Positions 41,922 through 49,750 of a DNA stretch of 64,000 nucleotides are shown piece by piece. The position numbers and the translations under genes were made by a program. The notes under the pieces were generated by a model. It saw nothing but the letters and a program-made list of their open reading frames with translations. It had not been told where the DNA came from and made no database searches. This DNA is from Candidatus Omnitrophota bacterium (GTDB taxonomy: Bacteria; Omnitrophota; Gorgyraeia; 2-02-FULL-51-18), in assembly GCA_022072175.1 (NCBI GenBank), contig JAJVIE010000003.1:554598-618597 (forward strand), written 5' to 3'. Each line of letters opens with the position of its first letter. The stretch's first letter is position 1.

Positions 41922-42081
41922 GCTGGCAGTTCTCCTTTATGACGCTTGCGATGACACCACTACCCCGCTGAAAAACTTTTGAGGAAGAGAAAATGGCCTT
42001 TACGGGCTCCGGACGGAGCGGCTGGTGACTTGCGCTGATGCGAGGATCTTTGACGATAGCGGACACCGTACTGATACCCGC

Positions 42082-42110
42082 AGTATACCGCGGCCCTGCG
42101 GCGCGGTCAA
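42082..42110 (-). promoter_or_regulatory. Promoter of the cold-shock gene with long leader
   Basis: Minus strand TTGACC (42105-42110), 17-base spacer, TATACT (42082-42087). Transcription from about 42075 gives a leader of roughly 150 bases (41922-42075), in which no gene is seen. Confidence 0.72.
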
Positions 42111-42120
42111 CTTGCGGACC

Positions 42121-42777
42121 CTACCCTTCGTCGATCTCCCCTTCCTTACAAGTGAAACAGGGGCGATATCCGGCGGCTTTGGCTTCGACGCGCGATTTGA
42201 ACGGACGCAGGTGGGCCGCGGGGATCCTTTCCAGCTCGGGAGACGTCGGAAAATAGTAGATCTTCGTGTTGATCTCCCCGATGTATTCATGCTGAAGATA
42301 GGGGTTTTCAGGTTCTTCGCGCCAGAGCCCCTTACGCTGGCGACGCGCGCTCAGTTCGGAGTGGCGGAACAAGCTCGAGTAGGTCGTGTTGGGCGCCTTG
42401 TAGATGGCTCGCGCGTGACCCTCCTTGAGGAGGGTGTCGTTGACGAAGGTGCCGTCCTCGAGATAGGCGTAACCGACGAGGTTGTTGTTCTCGTCACGGA
42501 TCTGACGGTCCCACTGGATGAGGATCTGGCGCCCCTCGACCAGGCGGCGGTTGGCCTCGATGGCCGCTTCGCCGTACTCGCGCACCAAAGGGATCTTGCT
42601 CTGAGCCGGCGGTGCTTTGATGCCCGCGTACCGGAAGAGCTTACCCCCTTTGAGACGCACCGTATCCCCGGTGACGATCTCGGCGACGACAGCCGGCTGG
42701 CGCTCGGCGGCGCCGGCCGCGGCGGCGGTCAACAGCAATAGCGCTACGGTAAGGTTACTCGCCCTCGAGGATCTCAT
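42121..42777 (-). CDS. Secreted SNase-like protein with C-terminal Zn-ribbon-like region
   Basis: 218 residues: signal peptide (LTVALLLLTAAAAGAAE), a thermonuclease-like OB domain (VVAEIVTGDTVRLKGGKLFRYAGIKAP, QILIQWDRQIRDENNNLVGY, AYLEDGTFVNDTLLKEGHA), and an Ada-like tail (NTKIYYFPTSPELERI to GYRPCFTCK). SNase catalytic residues look altered: the Glu after the GIxTP motif is missing and the GRxLAY Arg is Asn. The tail keeps only its last two Cys. A nuclease call is therefore uncertain. It overlaps the ACT gene. Confidence 0.72.
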   Translation of the reverse strand: MRSSRASNLTVALLLLTAAAAGAAERQPAVVAEIVTGDTVRLKGGKLFRYAGIKAPPAQSKIPLVREYGEAAIEANRRLVEGRQILIQWDRQIRDENNNLVGYAYLEDGTFVNDTLLKEGHARAIYKAPNTTYSSLFRHSELSARRQRKGLWREEPENPYLQHEYIGEINTKIYYFPTSPELERIPAAHLRPFKSRVEAKAAGYRPCFTCKEGEIDEG

Positions 42778-43150
42778 GGGTCTGTTCGGCGTCCTTGGTC
42801 TTGATGACCACGCAACCGAATTCCTGGTTGCGCGTGGCCGTGCAGTAAGCGTACTCGATGTTGATGTCCGCCCGAAAGAGGCGCTTGGCCAGCGTCGAGA
42901 TGATGCCCGGCCGGTTGTCGATATTGAGCACCACCACGTCCTGGGTGATGATGTGGAGGCCTTGGGATTCGAGGATCAACAGCGCTTTGTTGGGGTTATC
43001 GACGATTAGGCGGACGATCGCGTGGTCCACTGTGTCATGGACGGACATCGCGTAGATGTTGATGCCTGTGTCGGCGAGCGTGCTGCAGACCCGGGAAAGC
43101 ACGCCGGGTTTGTTCTCCAGGAAGACCGAAAGCTGCTTTTCGATCGGCAT
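42755..43150 (-). CDS. Tandem ACT-domain protein
   Basis: 131 residues forming two ACT domains: QLSVFLENKPGVLSRVCSTLADTGINIYAM and VVVLNIDNRPGIISTLAKRLFRADINIEYAY. Such small double-ACT proteins are thought to bind amino acids as regulators. I place the start at ATG 43150 since the conserved region begins there; an earlier GTG/ATG would run into the tautomerase gene. Confidence 0.85.
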   Translation of the reverse strand: MPIEKQLSVFLENKPGVLSRVCSTLADTGINIYAMSVHDTVDHAIVRLIVDNPNKALLILESQGLHIITQDVVVLNIDNRPGIISTLAKRLFRADINIEYAYCTATRNQEFGCVVIKTKDAEQTHEILEGE

Positions 43151-43166
43151 GATCGGTTCGCCGCTA

Positions 43167-43346
43167 TCAGCCGAGCAAGCGGTCGCCTTGGGCCCAGTTC
43201 TCTCGCGCGACCTCATCGATCACGAGATACGTCTGGTCCTTGGGCTTACCGGCGATGCGCTCGAGCGTCTCGGCGAACTCTTTGGCGATCTTCTGTTTCT
43301 GGTCCCGGCTCAGAGGGCCCGCGACCTTCAGATTGATATAAGGCAT
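43167..43346 (-). CDS. 4-oxalocrotonate tautomerase family protein
   Basis: 59 residues, MPYINLKVAGPLSRDQKQKI at the N-terminus and VIDEVARENWAQGDRLLG at the end. Pro2 becomes the catalytic N-terminal base after Met removal; the length matches 4-OT monomers that form hexamers. It is small enough to be overlooked. The start has no ribosome site but a promoter ends six bases upstream. Confidence 0.88.
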   Translation of the reverse strand: MPYINLKVAGPLSRDQKQKIAKEFAETLERIAGKPKDQTYLVIDEVARENWAQGDRLLG

Positions 43347-43352
43347 GGTTTC

Positions 43353-43381
43353 AGTTTAGCTCTTTTGGTCCGGCTCTTCAA
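43353..43381 (-). promoter_or_regulatory. Promoter of the tautomerase gene, leaderless
   Basis: Minus strand TTGAAG (43376-43381), 17-base spacer, TAAACT (43353-43358), six bases before ATG 43346. It lies inside the end of the thioesterase gene. Confidence 0.6.
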
Positions 43382-43811
43382 TGATTTCGGGGCTCAGGGG
43401 CGGTGCATCCTTGATCCGTACGCACAGGGCCTCAGCGCTCGCAAGGATCAAACCGTCAGCCCCGCGCGTTACGGCCGCTTCGACATAAACAGCCCGTGGC
43501 GTGGTCCGGATCGACCGGGCTTCAAACACGACCTCCTCCCCCACCGCGACCGGATGACTCAACCTAATGGTATAAGTACCTGTAACCGCAGGGGTTCCGT
43601 CGACCCAGGTCAAATTGACCATCACTTCATCGAGGATCGTCCCGATCAAACCGCCGTGAACGATGTTTTTAAAGCCCTGGTGTCGTTTGTCGAACCGAAC
43701 CCTAGCCGAGAGGCGTCCGGGCTCCACTCGACGGAAGCGGAGCTTAAAACCACTCGAATTGAGGGGTCCGCAGACAAAGCAGTGCTTATCATCCTGGAGG
43801 TCGAGCTTCAT
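43356..43811 (-). CDS. PaaI-family hotdog thioesterase
   Basis: 151 residues: CFVCGPLNSSGFKLRF, the hotdog helix NIVHGGLIGTILDEVM, and TYTIRLSHPVAVGEEVVFEA. It probably hydrolyses acyl- or aryl-CoA thioesters. The ATG directly follows the stop of the inositol monophosphatase gene with no gap. Substrate unknown. Confidence 0.88.
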   Translation of the reverse strand: MKLDLQDDKHCFVCGPLNSSGFKLRFRRVEPGRLSARVRFDKRHQGFKNIVHGGLIGTILDEVMVNLTWVDGTPAVTGTYTIRLSHPVAVGEEVVFEARSIRTTPRAVYVEAAVTRGADGLILASAEALCVRIKDAPPLSPEIIEEPDQKS

Positions 43812-44618
43812 CTATATATTTTTTGGTCTAACACTTACGCGGGTGATGGCGTGCAATTCCGCATGGATGCGCCGGTTGGAGGCGAGCACATCCCCTGAAC
43901 CCAGGAAGCCCGAGGAACCCCAAAAATCCGTCACGCGTCCACCGGCTTCCTGGATCATGAGAGCTGCCGCCGCGATGTCCCACGGCGACAGATTGATCTC
44001 AAAAAAACCATCGAAACGCCCGCAGGCGACATAGGCCAGGTCGAGCGCCGCGGAACCGCCTCGGCGCATGCCCGCGCTCGCCATGGAGATCTTGCCGAAA
44101 GCCTTCAGATATTGATCGAATCGCGGACGGGCTCGGAACGGGATGCCCGTAGCCATAAAAGCATCCGCGAGCTTGCGAGTGCCCGACACCGAGATCGGAC
44201 GGCCGTTGAGGTGGGCTCCGTGTCCGCGAAGGGCCGTGAAGAGCTCCTCATGCAGAGGATCGTAGACGACCCCCACCTGCAGGCCCTGACGATCCGCCAC
44301 GGCGATGGAGACCGCGAACATCGGGAAGTGATGGATGTAGTTCGATGTGCCGTCCAGCGGGTCGATGATCCAGCGGACCTGGCCGTGGCCGCTGGCACCC
44401 CCCTCCTCCCCCAGGATGGCGTGGTCCGGATAGGCCGAGCGGATCAGGGCCGTGATGAGTTTTTCGGAGCGCTTGTCGACGACCGTCACGAAGTCGTTGC
44501 GGGATTTGGCGGAGATCTGCGAGCGCTGGAGACGTCCGTAGTGGGACATGAGCAGCTTGCCGGCCGCCCGAGCGGCATTGACGGCCAGGCGGTATTCTTG
44601 TCGATAGTCGTGCGACAT
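43812..44618 (-). CDS. suhB: Inositol monophosphatase family protein
   Basis: 268 residues of the Mg-dependent, Li-sensitive phosphatase family: first metal Glu in ILGEEGG, IDPLDGTSNYIHHFP (WIDPLDGT-type motif), and the second motif SPWDIAAAALMIQEAGGRVTDF. ATG 44618 is preferred to the ATG two codons upstream because GGAAAGG is correctly spaced only for the second. Substrate could be inositol phosphate, fructose 1,6-bisphosphate or others. Confidence 0.92.
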   Translation of the reverse strand: MSHDYRQEYRLAVNAARAAGKLLMSHYGRLQRSQISAKSRNDFVTVVDKRSEKLITALIRSAYPDHAILGEEGGASGHGQVRWIIDPLDGTSNYIHHFPMFAVSIAVADRQGLQVGVVYDPLHEELFTALRGHGAHLNGRPISVSGTRKLADAFMATGIPFRARPRFDQYLKAFGKISMASAGMRRGGSAALDLAYVACGRFDGFFEINLSPWDIAAAALMIQEAGGRVTDFWGSSGFLGSGDVLASNRRIHAELHAITRVSVRPKNI

Positions 44619-44646
44619 GGTCATCCTTTCCGTGTGTCGATCTCTT

Positions 44647-45267
44647 CTACAACAGCCCGGCGAGGCGCAGGTCTCGCTCGAGGCGCGCGGGATCGTTGTG
44701 ATAGGTGTGGACCTTAAAACCCAAGGCTCGCGCCGCCTGGGTCAGGTCGGCGCGGTCGTCGATATAGAAGATCTCCTCCGGGCGGGCTCGACAGGCTTCA
44801 CAGGCCCGGCGATAGATGCGAGGGTCCGGCTTGCGGATCTTCTCGCGGTATGACAGAAGGATCCGGTCGAACGGCGCCAGGATGTCGTACGTTGCGCGGA
44901 TGTGCCGGTAGTGCATTTCATTGGTGTTGGAGATGAGCACCAGGCGGTGACCGCGCGCCTTGAGCCTGCGCAGGATGCGGATCGTCGGCCGGATGGGTGT
45001 GAAGATATCGTTCCAGATCGAACGGAAACGGGCGTATCCGATACGGAGCCCCAGGGCCTTCGACACCTCCGCGAAGAAGCGGCGGGTGGTGATCTTCCCT
45101 CCGTCGTACAAGACTTCCAGCCCGGACTGTATGAAATAACCCTCGATCTCGGCCGGGCCGAGGTCGGTATGTCGTGACAAGGTGCGGAAAGCGGGGGTAA
45201 AATCAAAGGCCAGCAACACGTTGCCGAGATCGAAAAGTACGGCTTTGTAGCGGACCCTGGGAGGCAT
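44647..45267 (-). CDS. HAD-superfamily hydrolase, YihX-like
   Basis: 206 residues. Motif I is FDLGNVLL (nucleophile Asp, with Leu-Gly in place of the common xD), motif II VLISNTN, motif III Lys in SYREKIRKPDPRIY, motif IV FYIDDRADL. This is the glucose-1-phosphatase/epoxide-hydrolase N-domain type. ATG 45267 has AAAAGG upstream. An ATG at 45297 overlaps a TATAAT and is rejected. Confidence 0.87.
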   Translation of the reverse strand: MPPRVRYKAVLFDLGNVLLAFDFTPAFRTLSRHTDLGPAEIEGYFIQSGLEVLYDGGKITTRRFFAEVSKALGLRIGYARFRSIWNDIFTPIRPTIRILRRLKARGHRLVLISNTNEMHYRHIRATYDILAPFDRILLSYREKIRKPDPRIYRRACEACRARPEEIFYIDDRADLTQAARALGFKVHTYHNDPARLERDLRLAGLL

Positions 45268-45338
45268 GTGCGACCTTTTCTGTTCAGAGAACGGCATTAT
45301 AACACAGTGATCCCGCCGCTCGGCGCGGGGGGTGGCCG

Positions 45339-46073
45339 GTGAGCGTTCCGGCGATCGCCGTGAGGGGCCTGGTGAAGGACTATGGGTCCTTCCGCGCCGT
45401 CGAGAACCTCGACCTCGACGTCGAGCGGGGTGATTTCCTGGCCTTCCTCGGCCCCAACGGGGCCGGTAAGACGACCACCATCCACTGTGTGACGGGTCTG
45501 TGCCGTTACGCTTCCGGTTCGATCCGTGTGATGGGCCATGATGTGACCACCGACTATCGATCGGCGCGGCGCCGCATCGGGCTCTGTCCGCAGGAGTTCA
45601 ATTTCGACCCCTTCCTCTCCATCGAAGGCATCCTCGTCTACCAGGCCGGGTACTTCGGGATCGGCCGAGCGGACGCGACGGTCCGCGCCCGTCGATTGTT
45701 GGACCGCTTCCGTCTCAGCGACAAGAAGGACCAGGATTTTCGCAAGCTTTCGGGCGGCATGAAACGGCGCCTTTTGCTGTGCAGGGCGCTCGTGCACGAT
45801 CCGGACATCCTGATCCTCGATGAGCCGACGGCCGGAGCCGATATCGAGCTCAAGTACCAGATCTGGGATTTTTTGCGCGAGATCAACTCTGCGGGCAAGA
45901 CGATCTTCCTGACGACGCACTACATGGAAGAGGCGGAGCGCCTGAGCCGGACCGTCGTGGTCCTGCATCGCGGACGCATCCTGCATCGCGGTTCGACGCC
46001 GGATTTCCATGGCGACAAGGACCTGGAGACCCGCTACTTGGAGCTGGTGCGTGAAGCGGAGGCGGAGCCATGA
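45339..46073 (+). CDS. ABC transporter ATP-binding protein (ABC-2 type)
   Basis: 244 residues: Walker A GPNGAGKTTT, Q-loop CPQEFNFDP, signature LSGGMKRRLLLCRAL, Walker B ILILDEPTAGAD, switch His in TTHYMEE. It resembles NodI/CcmA/YadG-type exporters. GTG start with GGTGGCCG upstream. It overlaps the permease by four bases. These two genes are among the few transcribed against the local orientation. Confidence 0.93.
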   Translation: MSVPAIAVRGLVKDYGSFRAVENLDLDVERGDFLAFLGPNGAGKTTTIHCVTGLCRYASGSIRVMGHDVTTDYRSARRRIGLCPQEFNFDPFLSIEGILVYQAGYFGIGRADATVRARRLLDRFRLSDKKDQDFRKLSGGMKRRLLLCRALVHDPDILILDEPTAGADIELKYQIWDFLREINSAGKTIFLTTHYMEEAERLSRTVVVLHRGRILHRGSTPDFHGDKDLETRYLELVREAEAEP

Positions 46074-46834
46074 TCACGGTCGGGCTCCGGACGCTGGCGC
46101 GCAGGGAGATCGTGCGCTATTTCGTCGTCTTCTCCCAGACACTGCTGCCGCCCCTGGTTTCTTCGACCCTCTTCCTGTTCGTGTTCGGCTGTTCGATCGG
46201 CAGTCGCATCGAGGTCGATCTGGGCGGGAACAGTTATCTGGAGTTCCTCGTGCCCGGACTGGTGATGATGCACCTGATCGAGTCGTCCTACGCGAACGCG
46301 TCCTCGTCGCTTTTCATCTCACGGTGGCACAACCATATCCAGGAACTCCTGCTGTCGCCGCTCAGCTATGCGGAGATGGTCTGCGGATATCTGGCGGGCG
46401 CGGTCTCGCGCGGCCTCATCGTCGGAACGGGGGTGTATCTGATCTCGATGCTGTTCGTGCGGACCGGGGTTGCCCACCCGATGTGGGTGCTGTATTTCGC
46501 TCTGACCGTGACGGTCATCTTCGCCTCGGCCGGACTGCTGACGGCGCTATGGGCCGATGGTTTTGAGAAGCTCTCTTTTTGGGGGACGTTCGTGTTGTCG
46601 CCTCTGATCTATTTCGGGGGTGTCTTTCATTCGGTAAGCATGGTCCCGGACGCCCTGCGCCCGCTGAGCTACGCCAACCCGGTGTTCTACTTGATCAGCG
46701 GCCTGCGTTACGGCCTGATCGGCGGCTCGGATGTGCCGGTGGGGATCTCGGCGGGGGTCGCCGGTGGTCTTGCGGTGGTGCTCGTTGGCATCGTCACGTC
46801 GCTCTTCCGTGCGGGATGGCGGATCCGCAGCTAA
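46070..46834 (+). CDS. ABC-2 type permease
   Basis: 254 residues with about six membrane spans; contains YLEFLVPGLVMMHLIESSYANAS, ELLLSPLSYAEMVCGYL, and the C-terminal LSPLIYFGGVFHSVSMVPDALR to YANPVFYLISGLRY, typical of YadH/NodJ permeases. Exported substrate unknown (lipid, polysaccharide or drug). Its stop overlaps the convergent gshA stop (CTAA). Confidence 0.92.
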   Translation: MITVGLRTLARREIVRYFVVFSQTLLPPLVSSTLFLFVFGCSIGSRIEVDLGGNSYLEFLVPGLVMMHLIESSYANASSSLFISRWHNHIQELLLSPLSYAEMVCGYLAGAVSRGLIVGTGVYLISMLFVRTGVAHPMWVLYFALTVTVIFASAGLLTALWADGFEKLSFWGTFVLSPLIYFGGVFHSVSMVPDALRPLSYANPVFYLISGLRYGLIGGSDVPVGISAGVAGGLAVVLVGIVTSLFRAGWRIRS

Positions 46835-48192
46835 GCGTACGCGCAGTGCCGCCGCAAGATACCCAAGAGGTCGCGCCGCCCCCCGGCCTCCCAATCCCGC
46901 AGTAGGGCCTGTGCAGGATTGATCCCCCGGTCCACAAGGAGCTCGACCAGCGGCTCGAGGTAGGTCTTGTCGTCCCTCTCTCCGCATCGGCTGGCCGAGA
47001 TCTCCGACAGACCCGAAGCGGCGAGCCTGAGCAATTCAAGCGCGTACTCCCGTGCCGGACGCCGGCCCACGCGCGTATCCAATCCTTCCCTGGGACTGCG
47101 CCGATACAGGGCGGCGTAATGATCGGTGTCGATGCGCTCGAGCATCTTGAGGGCTCGGCGCGAGGCCGTGGGTGCGTAGAGGAGCCCTTTGAGCAGGGTC
47201 GGCGCGGCCAGCGACAGCGAGGGCGGCGGACAGTCGATGCTTCGGACCTCGAGGTAGGTCTTGAGGCGGGCATCGGTGAAGATCGTCGAAAGGTGCAGCT
47301 GCCAGTCCTCTCGGCAGGCCGTCAGATGCCCGCAGCCGCGGCGCAAGTACTGCCTGAACGTCGCGGGCCGGACGGAGACGAGTTCGCCACCGCGCTGGAC
47401 GAAGAACATCGGCACATCGAGCGCGTAGTTCACGTAGTCGTCTATCGTGAAATCCCTGCGCAGCGCGGCCCGGAGCACACCGGATCGGGCCGGGTCGGTG
47501 TGCCTCCAAATGTGCGCCCTGTAGGAAAGGTATCCGCTGGGACGGCCCTCACTGAACGGTGAGTTGGCGAGCATCGCCGTCAAGAACGGCGACAAGAGGG
47601 TGGCCAGACGGTACTTGTCGACCGCGTCCTGTTCCGAAATGAAGTCGAAAGAGGCTTGTAGCGACGCGGTCCGTTTCATCATCGAGTACGTCAGCCTCCC
47701 GCGCCGGCGTAGCAGCCGGCGCATGATCCCGTAGCGTTGTTTGGGGACCCACGGGATGGACGCTTCCGCGCTGATCGGCTGGCAGCCCAAGCCGAGCCAG
47801 ACGATGCCGTGCGGGCGGCCTACGGACCGGATCTCACGCAGATGTTCATCGAGCTCGCGCGCGTTCTCGCGCAGACAGTACGCGGGTCCGCCGCTGAGCT
47901 CGATCTGACCGCCCGGCTCGAGGGTGATCCGCGTGAAGCCCTTGCGCAGGGCCACGATATGCCCACGGTCCCGCTGGTCGGCCGTCCAGCCATGACGCAC
48001 GATGAGGGCCCTGAACAAGGAAGCCACGCCCCCCGGACCGTAGTAGCGCAGGGCCTTGCCGGTGTCGCCTCGTACGCCGAGCTTCTCCCATTCGACGCCG
48101 ATCCGCCGTTGATCGGGGTGCTTGCAGCCGGCGAGGATCTCGGCTTTGAGCGCTCGGAGCAGTCGTTTGGGCGTGCGGTGCGCTACGGGCAT
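46831..48192 (-). CDS. gshA: Glutamate-cysteine ligase (plant/proteobacterial type)
   Basis: First step of glutathione synthesis. 453 residues resembling the GCS2-type enzymes of plants and alphaproteobacteria: RRIGVEWEKLGV, ITLEPGGQIELSGG, MMKRTASLQASFDF, LLANSPF-type block AMLANSPFSEGRPSGY, and TYLEVRSIDCPPPSL. It is divergent from gshB with only 28 bases between start codons. Confidence 0.9.
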   Translation of the reverse strand: MPVAHRTPKRLLRALKAEILAGCKHPDQRRIGVEWEKLGVRGDTGKALRYYGPGGVASLFRALIVRHGWTADQRDRGHIVALRKGFTRITLEPGGQIELSGGPAYCLRENARELDEHLREIRSVGRPHGIVWLGLGCQPISAEASIPWVPKQRYGIMRRLLRRRGRLTYSMMKRTASLQASFDFISEQDAVDKYRLATLLSPFLTAMLANSPFSEGRPSGYLSYRAHIWRHTDPARSGVLRAALRRDFTIDDYVNYALDVPMFFVQRGGELVSVRPATFRQYLRRGCGHLTACREDWQLHLSTIFTDARLKTYLEVRSIDCPPPSLSLAAPTLLKGLLYAPTASRRALKMLERIDTDHYAALYRRSPREGLDTRVGRRPAREYALELLRLAASGLSEISASRCGERDDKTYLEPLVELLVDRGINPAQALLRDWEAGGRRDLLGILRRHCAYA

Positions 48193-48208
48193 GGGATCGG
48201 GGGCGTGC

Positions 48209-48214
48209 TATAAT
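48209..48214 (+). promoter_or_regulatory. -10 element of gshB, leaderless
   Basis: TATAAT six bases before GTG 48221. No convincing -35 is seen 17 bases upstream, so an activator or extended element may be needed. Confidence 0.5.
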
Positions 48215-48220
48215 CTCCGG

Positions 48221-49183
48221 GTGAAGATCGCCTGCCTACTCTATCCGACCCGCGACGTCAAAGTCAACGAGGACACCTCGTTCTGGCTGCTCCGAGCCCT
48301 CGAAAAACGCGGTCATGAGGTGAGTCATTTCGAGAGCTCGGACCTGAGCAGTGACGGTGGGCGTCTTTCGGTCCGCCTGACGCGCTCGCGTCTCGATCCA
48401 CGCCGCGGATACGTCGACGCCCGACGGTCGCGAGGTTGCGACCTGGGTTCGATCGATGCGGTCCTGGTCCGCAAGGAGCCGCCTTTCGACAGCGACTATG
48501 TTCATACGCTGCAGCTGCTGTCGCTGGCCAAGGAGCGTGGTCTAAGGGTCGTCAACGATCCCGACGCGATGTTGCGATATAACGAAAAGACACTACTGGA
48601 CCTCTTTCCCGATCTCGCTCCCGGCATGTGCTGGACGCGTGATGTTCGTCATGCGCTGGACTGGGTCTCCGGGCTCAAGGGCGGATCGGTCGTGATCAAG
48701 CCCTTGGACAATCGCTCGGGCACCGGGGTTGTGCGGGCTCGCGCTTCCGACGAGGCCCTCCCCTCTCTGATGATGACCTTGATGGACGGCGGGCGCCGCT
48801 GGGTCGTGCTCCAGCGATATTTGGCCGGCGCCGCCCAAGGCGACAAGCGGGTCCTTCTGGCCGGTGAGGAGGTGGTGGGTGTCTTCAGGCGCGTGCCGGC
48901 CGCGGGCGATTTCAGATCGAACCTCAGCGTCGGCGGCTCGATGGTCCGTGCTGGCTTGACCCCGGCCGAAACGCGATTGGTCCAGCGGGTCGCGCCGGAA
49001 CTGACCCGCCGGGGATTGTGGTTGACCGGACTTGATGTCGTCGACGAGCGCCTGGTCGAGATCAACATCACCAGCCCGTCGGGCTTGCCTGAGATCGCGC
49101 AGTTGTACGGAAGGGACCGCTCGACCTGGATGGCCGAACGCTTGGAGCGGTACCTGCTAGAGAGAGGCGCCGGCCGCGGCTGA
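48221..49183 (+). CDS. gshB: Glutathione synthetase (ATP-grasp)
   Basis: Adds Gly to gamma-glutamylcysteine. 320 residues, prokaryotic GshB type: KIACLLYPTRDVKVNEDTSFWLL, VRKEPPFDSDYVHTLQLL, RYNEKTLLDLFPD, VVIKPLDNRSGTGVVRA, VLLAGEEVVGVFRRVPA, and VEINITSPSG. GTG 48221 matches the conserved N-terminus and is preceded by TATAAT six bases away with no ribosome site. A longer frame from 48122 only shadows gshA. Confidence 0.92.
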   Translation: MKIACLLYPTRDVKVNEDTSFWLLRALEKRGHEVSHFESSDLSSDGGRLSVRLTRSRLDPRRGYVDARRSRGCDLGSIDAVLVRKEPPFDSDYVHTLQLLSLAKERGLRVVNDPDAMLRYNEKTLLDLFPDLAPGMCWTRDVRHALDWVSGLKGGSVVIKPLDNRSGTGVVRARASDEALPSLMMTLMDGGRRWVVLQRYLAGAAQGDKRVLLAGEEVVGVFRRVPAAGDFRSNLSVGGSMVRAGLTPAETRLVQRVAPELTRRGLWLTGLDVVDERLVEINITSPSGLPEIAQLYGRDRSTWMAERLERYLLERGAGRG

Positions 49184-49558
49184 CGCGGGGTTGCTGCGGG
49201 TCGGCTGATCACAGACGCTCCGCAGGGTCAATTCACCGGAGCGCGATAGGGCTTCGACCGTCGGCAGCATGAGGATCGTGTCCCAAGGACAATGCTTCGC
49301 GCAGAGGGCGCAGCCGATGCACCGCTGGAGGTCGATCTCAACGACCTGTTGCATCTGAGGGTGGTCCACGCCGGGCACGATCTCGATGCTGTCTACCGGA
49401 CAAAAGACGATGCACGCCTCACAACCGGTACAGCCGCTCTGGTCGATGACCGCGAGCTTGGGCGGCGCTTTCTTGCGAGCCAGCTTCTTGGACTTCTCGG
49501 CGGCGCGTTCGAGCGCGAGCTTTTGGGAATCGGGATTGGTGAACTGCGCGGTATCCAT
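49157..49558 (-). CDS. Ferredoxin with two [4Fe-4S] clusters
   Basis: 133 residues. A basic N-terminal region (about 1-35) precedes two cluster motifs, CTGCEACIVFCPVD and CIGCALCAKHCPWD, both complete. The C-terminal tail is longer than in simple ferredoxins. It is downstream of the SCO/CtaA/CtaB genes and overlaps the end of convergent gshB by 27 bases. The role may be electron transfer near the respiratory complex. ATG 49558 is probably leaderless. Confidence 0.88.
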   Translation of the reverse strand: MDTAQFTNPDSQKLALERAAEKSKKLARKKAPPKLAVIDQSGCTGCEACIVFCPVDSIEIVPGVDHPQMQQVVEIDLQRCIGCALCAKHCPWDTILMLPTVEALSRSGELTLRSVCDQPTRSNPASAAAGASL

Positions 49559-49566
49559 AGTCGGAA

Positions 49567-49594
49567 ATTATACGCCCCCGCCCCATCTCGTCAA
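49567..49594 (-). promoter_or_regulatory. Promoter of the ferredoxin gene, near-leaderless
   Basis: Minus strand TTGACG (49589-49594), 16-base spacer, consensus TATAAT (49567-49572), eight bases before ATG 49558. Confidence 0.68.
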
Positions 49595-49750
49595 GACATA
49601 ACCCGCCAGGAACAGCATCGCCGAACCGCAAAAAACAGTGATCGCTCCGGCCTCGCTGTGGCGGATCTGGCCCTCCCAGATGGCGAAAGGCATCCATAGA
49701 AGTCCGGCCACCTGCAGGGCTCTGCCGGTCTTATACAGCAGGTTTTTCAT
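49568..49750 (-). CDS. Small membrane protein, 60 residues
   Basis: Two membrane helices: KTGRALQVAGLLWMPFAIWEG and a second from AGAITVFCGSAMLFLAGYVL. ATG 49750 lies 20 bases inside the end of the preceding membrane protein gene. No family recognised; position suggests a small subunit or assembly factor for a respiratory complex. Confidence 0.65.
   Translation of the reverse strand: MKNLLYKTGRALQVAGLLWMPFAIWEGQIRHSEAGAITVFCGSAMLFLAGYVLTRWGGGV

Noticed and set aside
45268-45297. ATG 45297 as the start of the HAD hydrolase
   Set aside because: This ATG is part of the TATAATG sequence that looks like the promoter -10; ATG 45267 has AAAAGG upstream and fits the fold.
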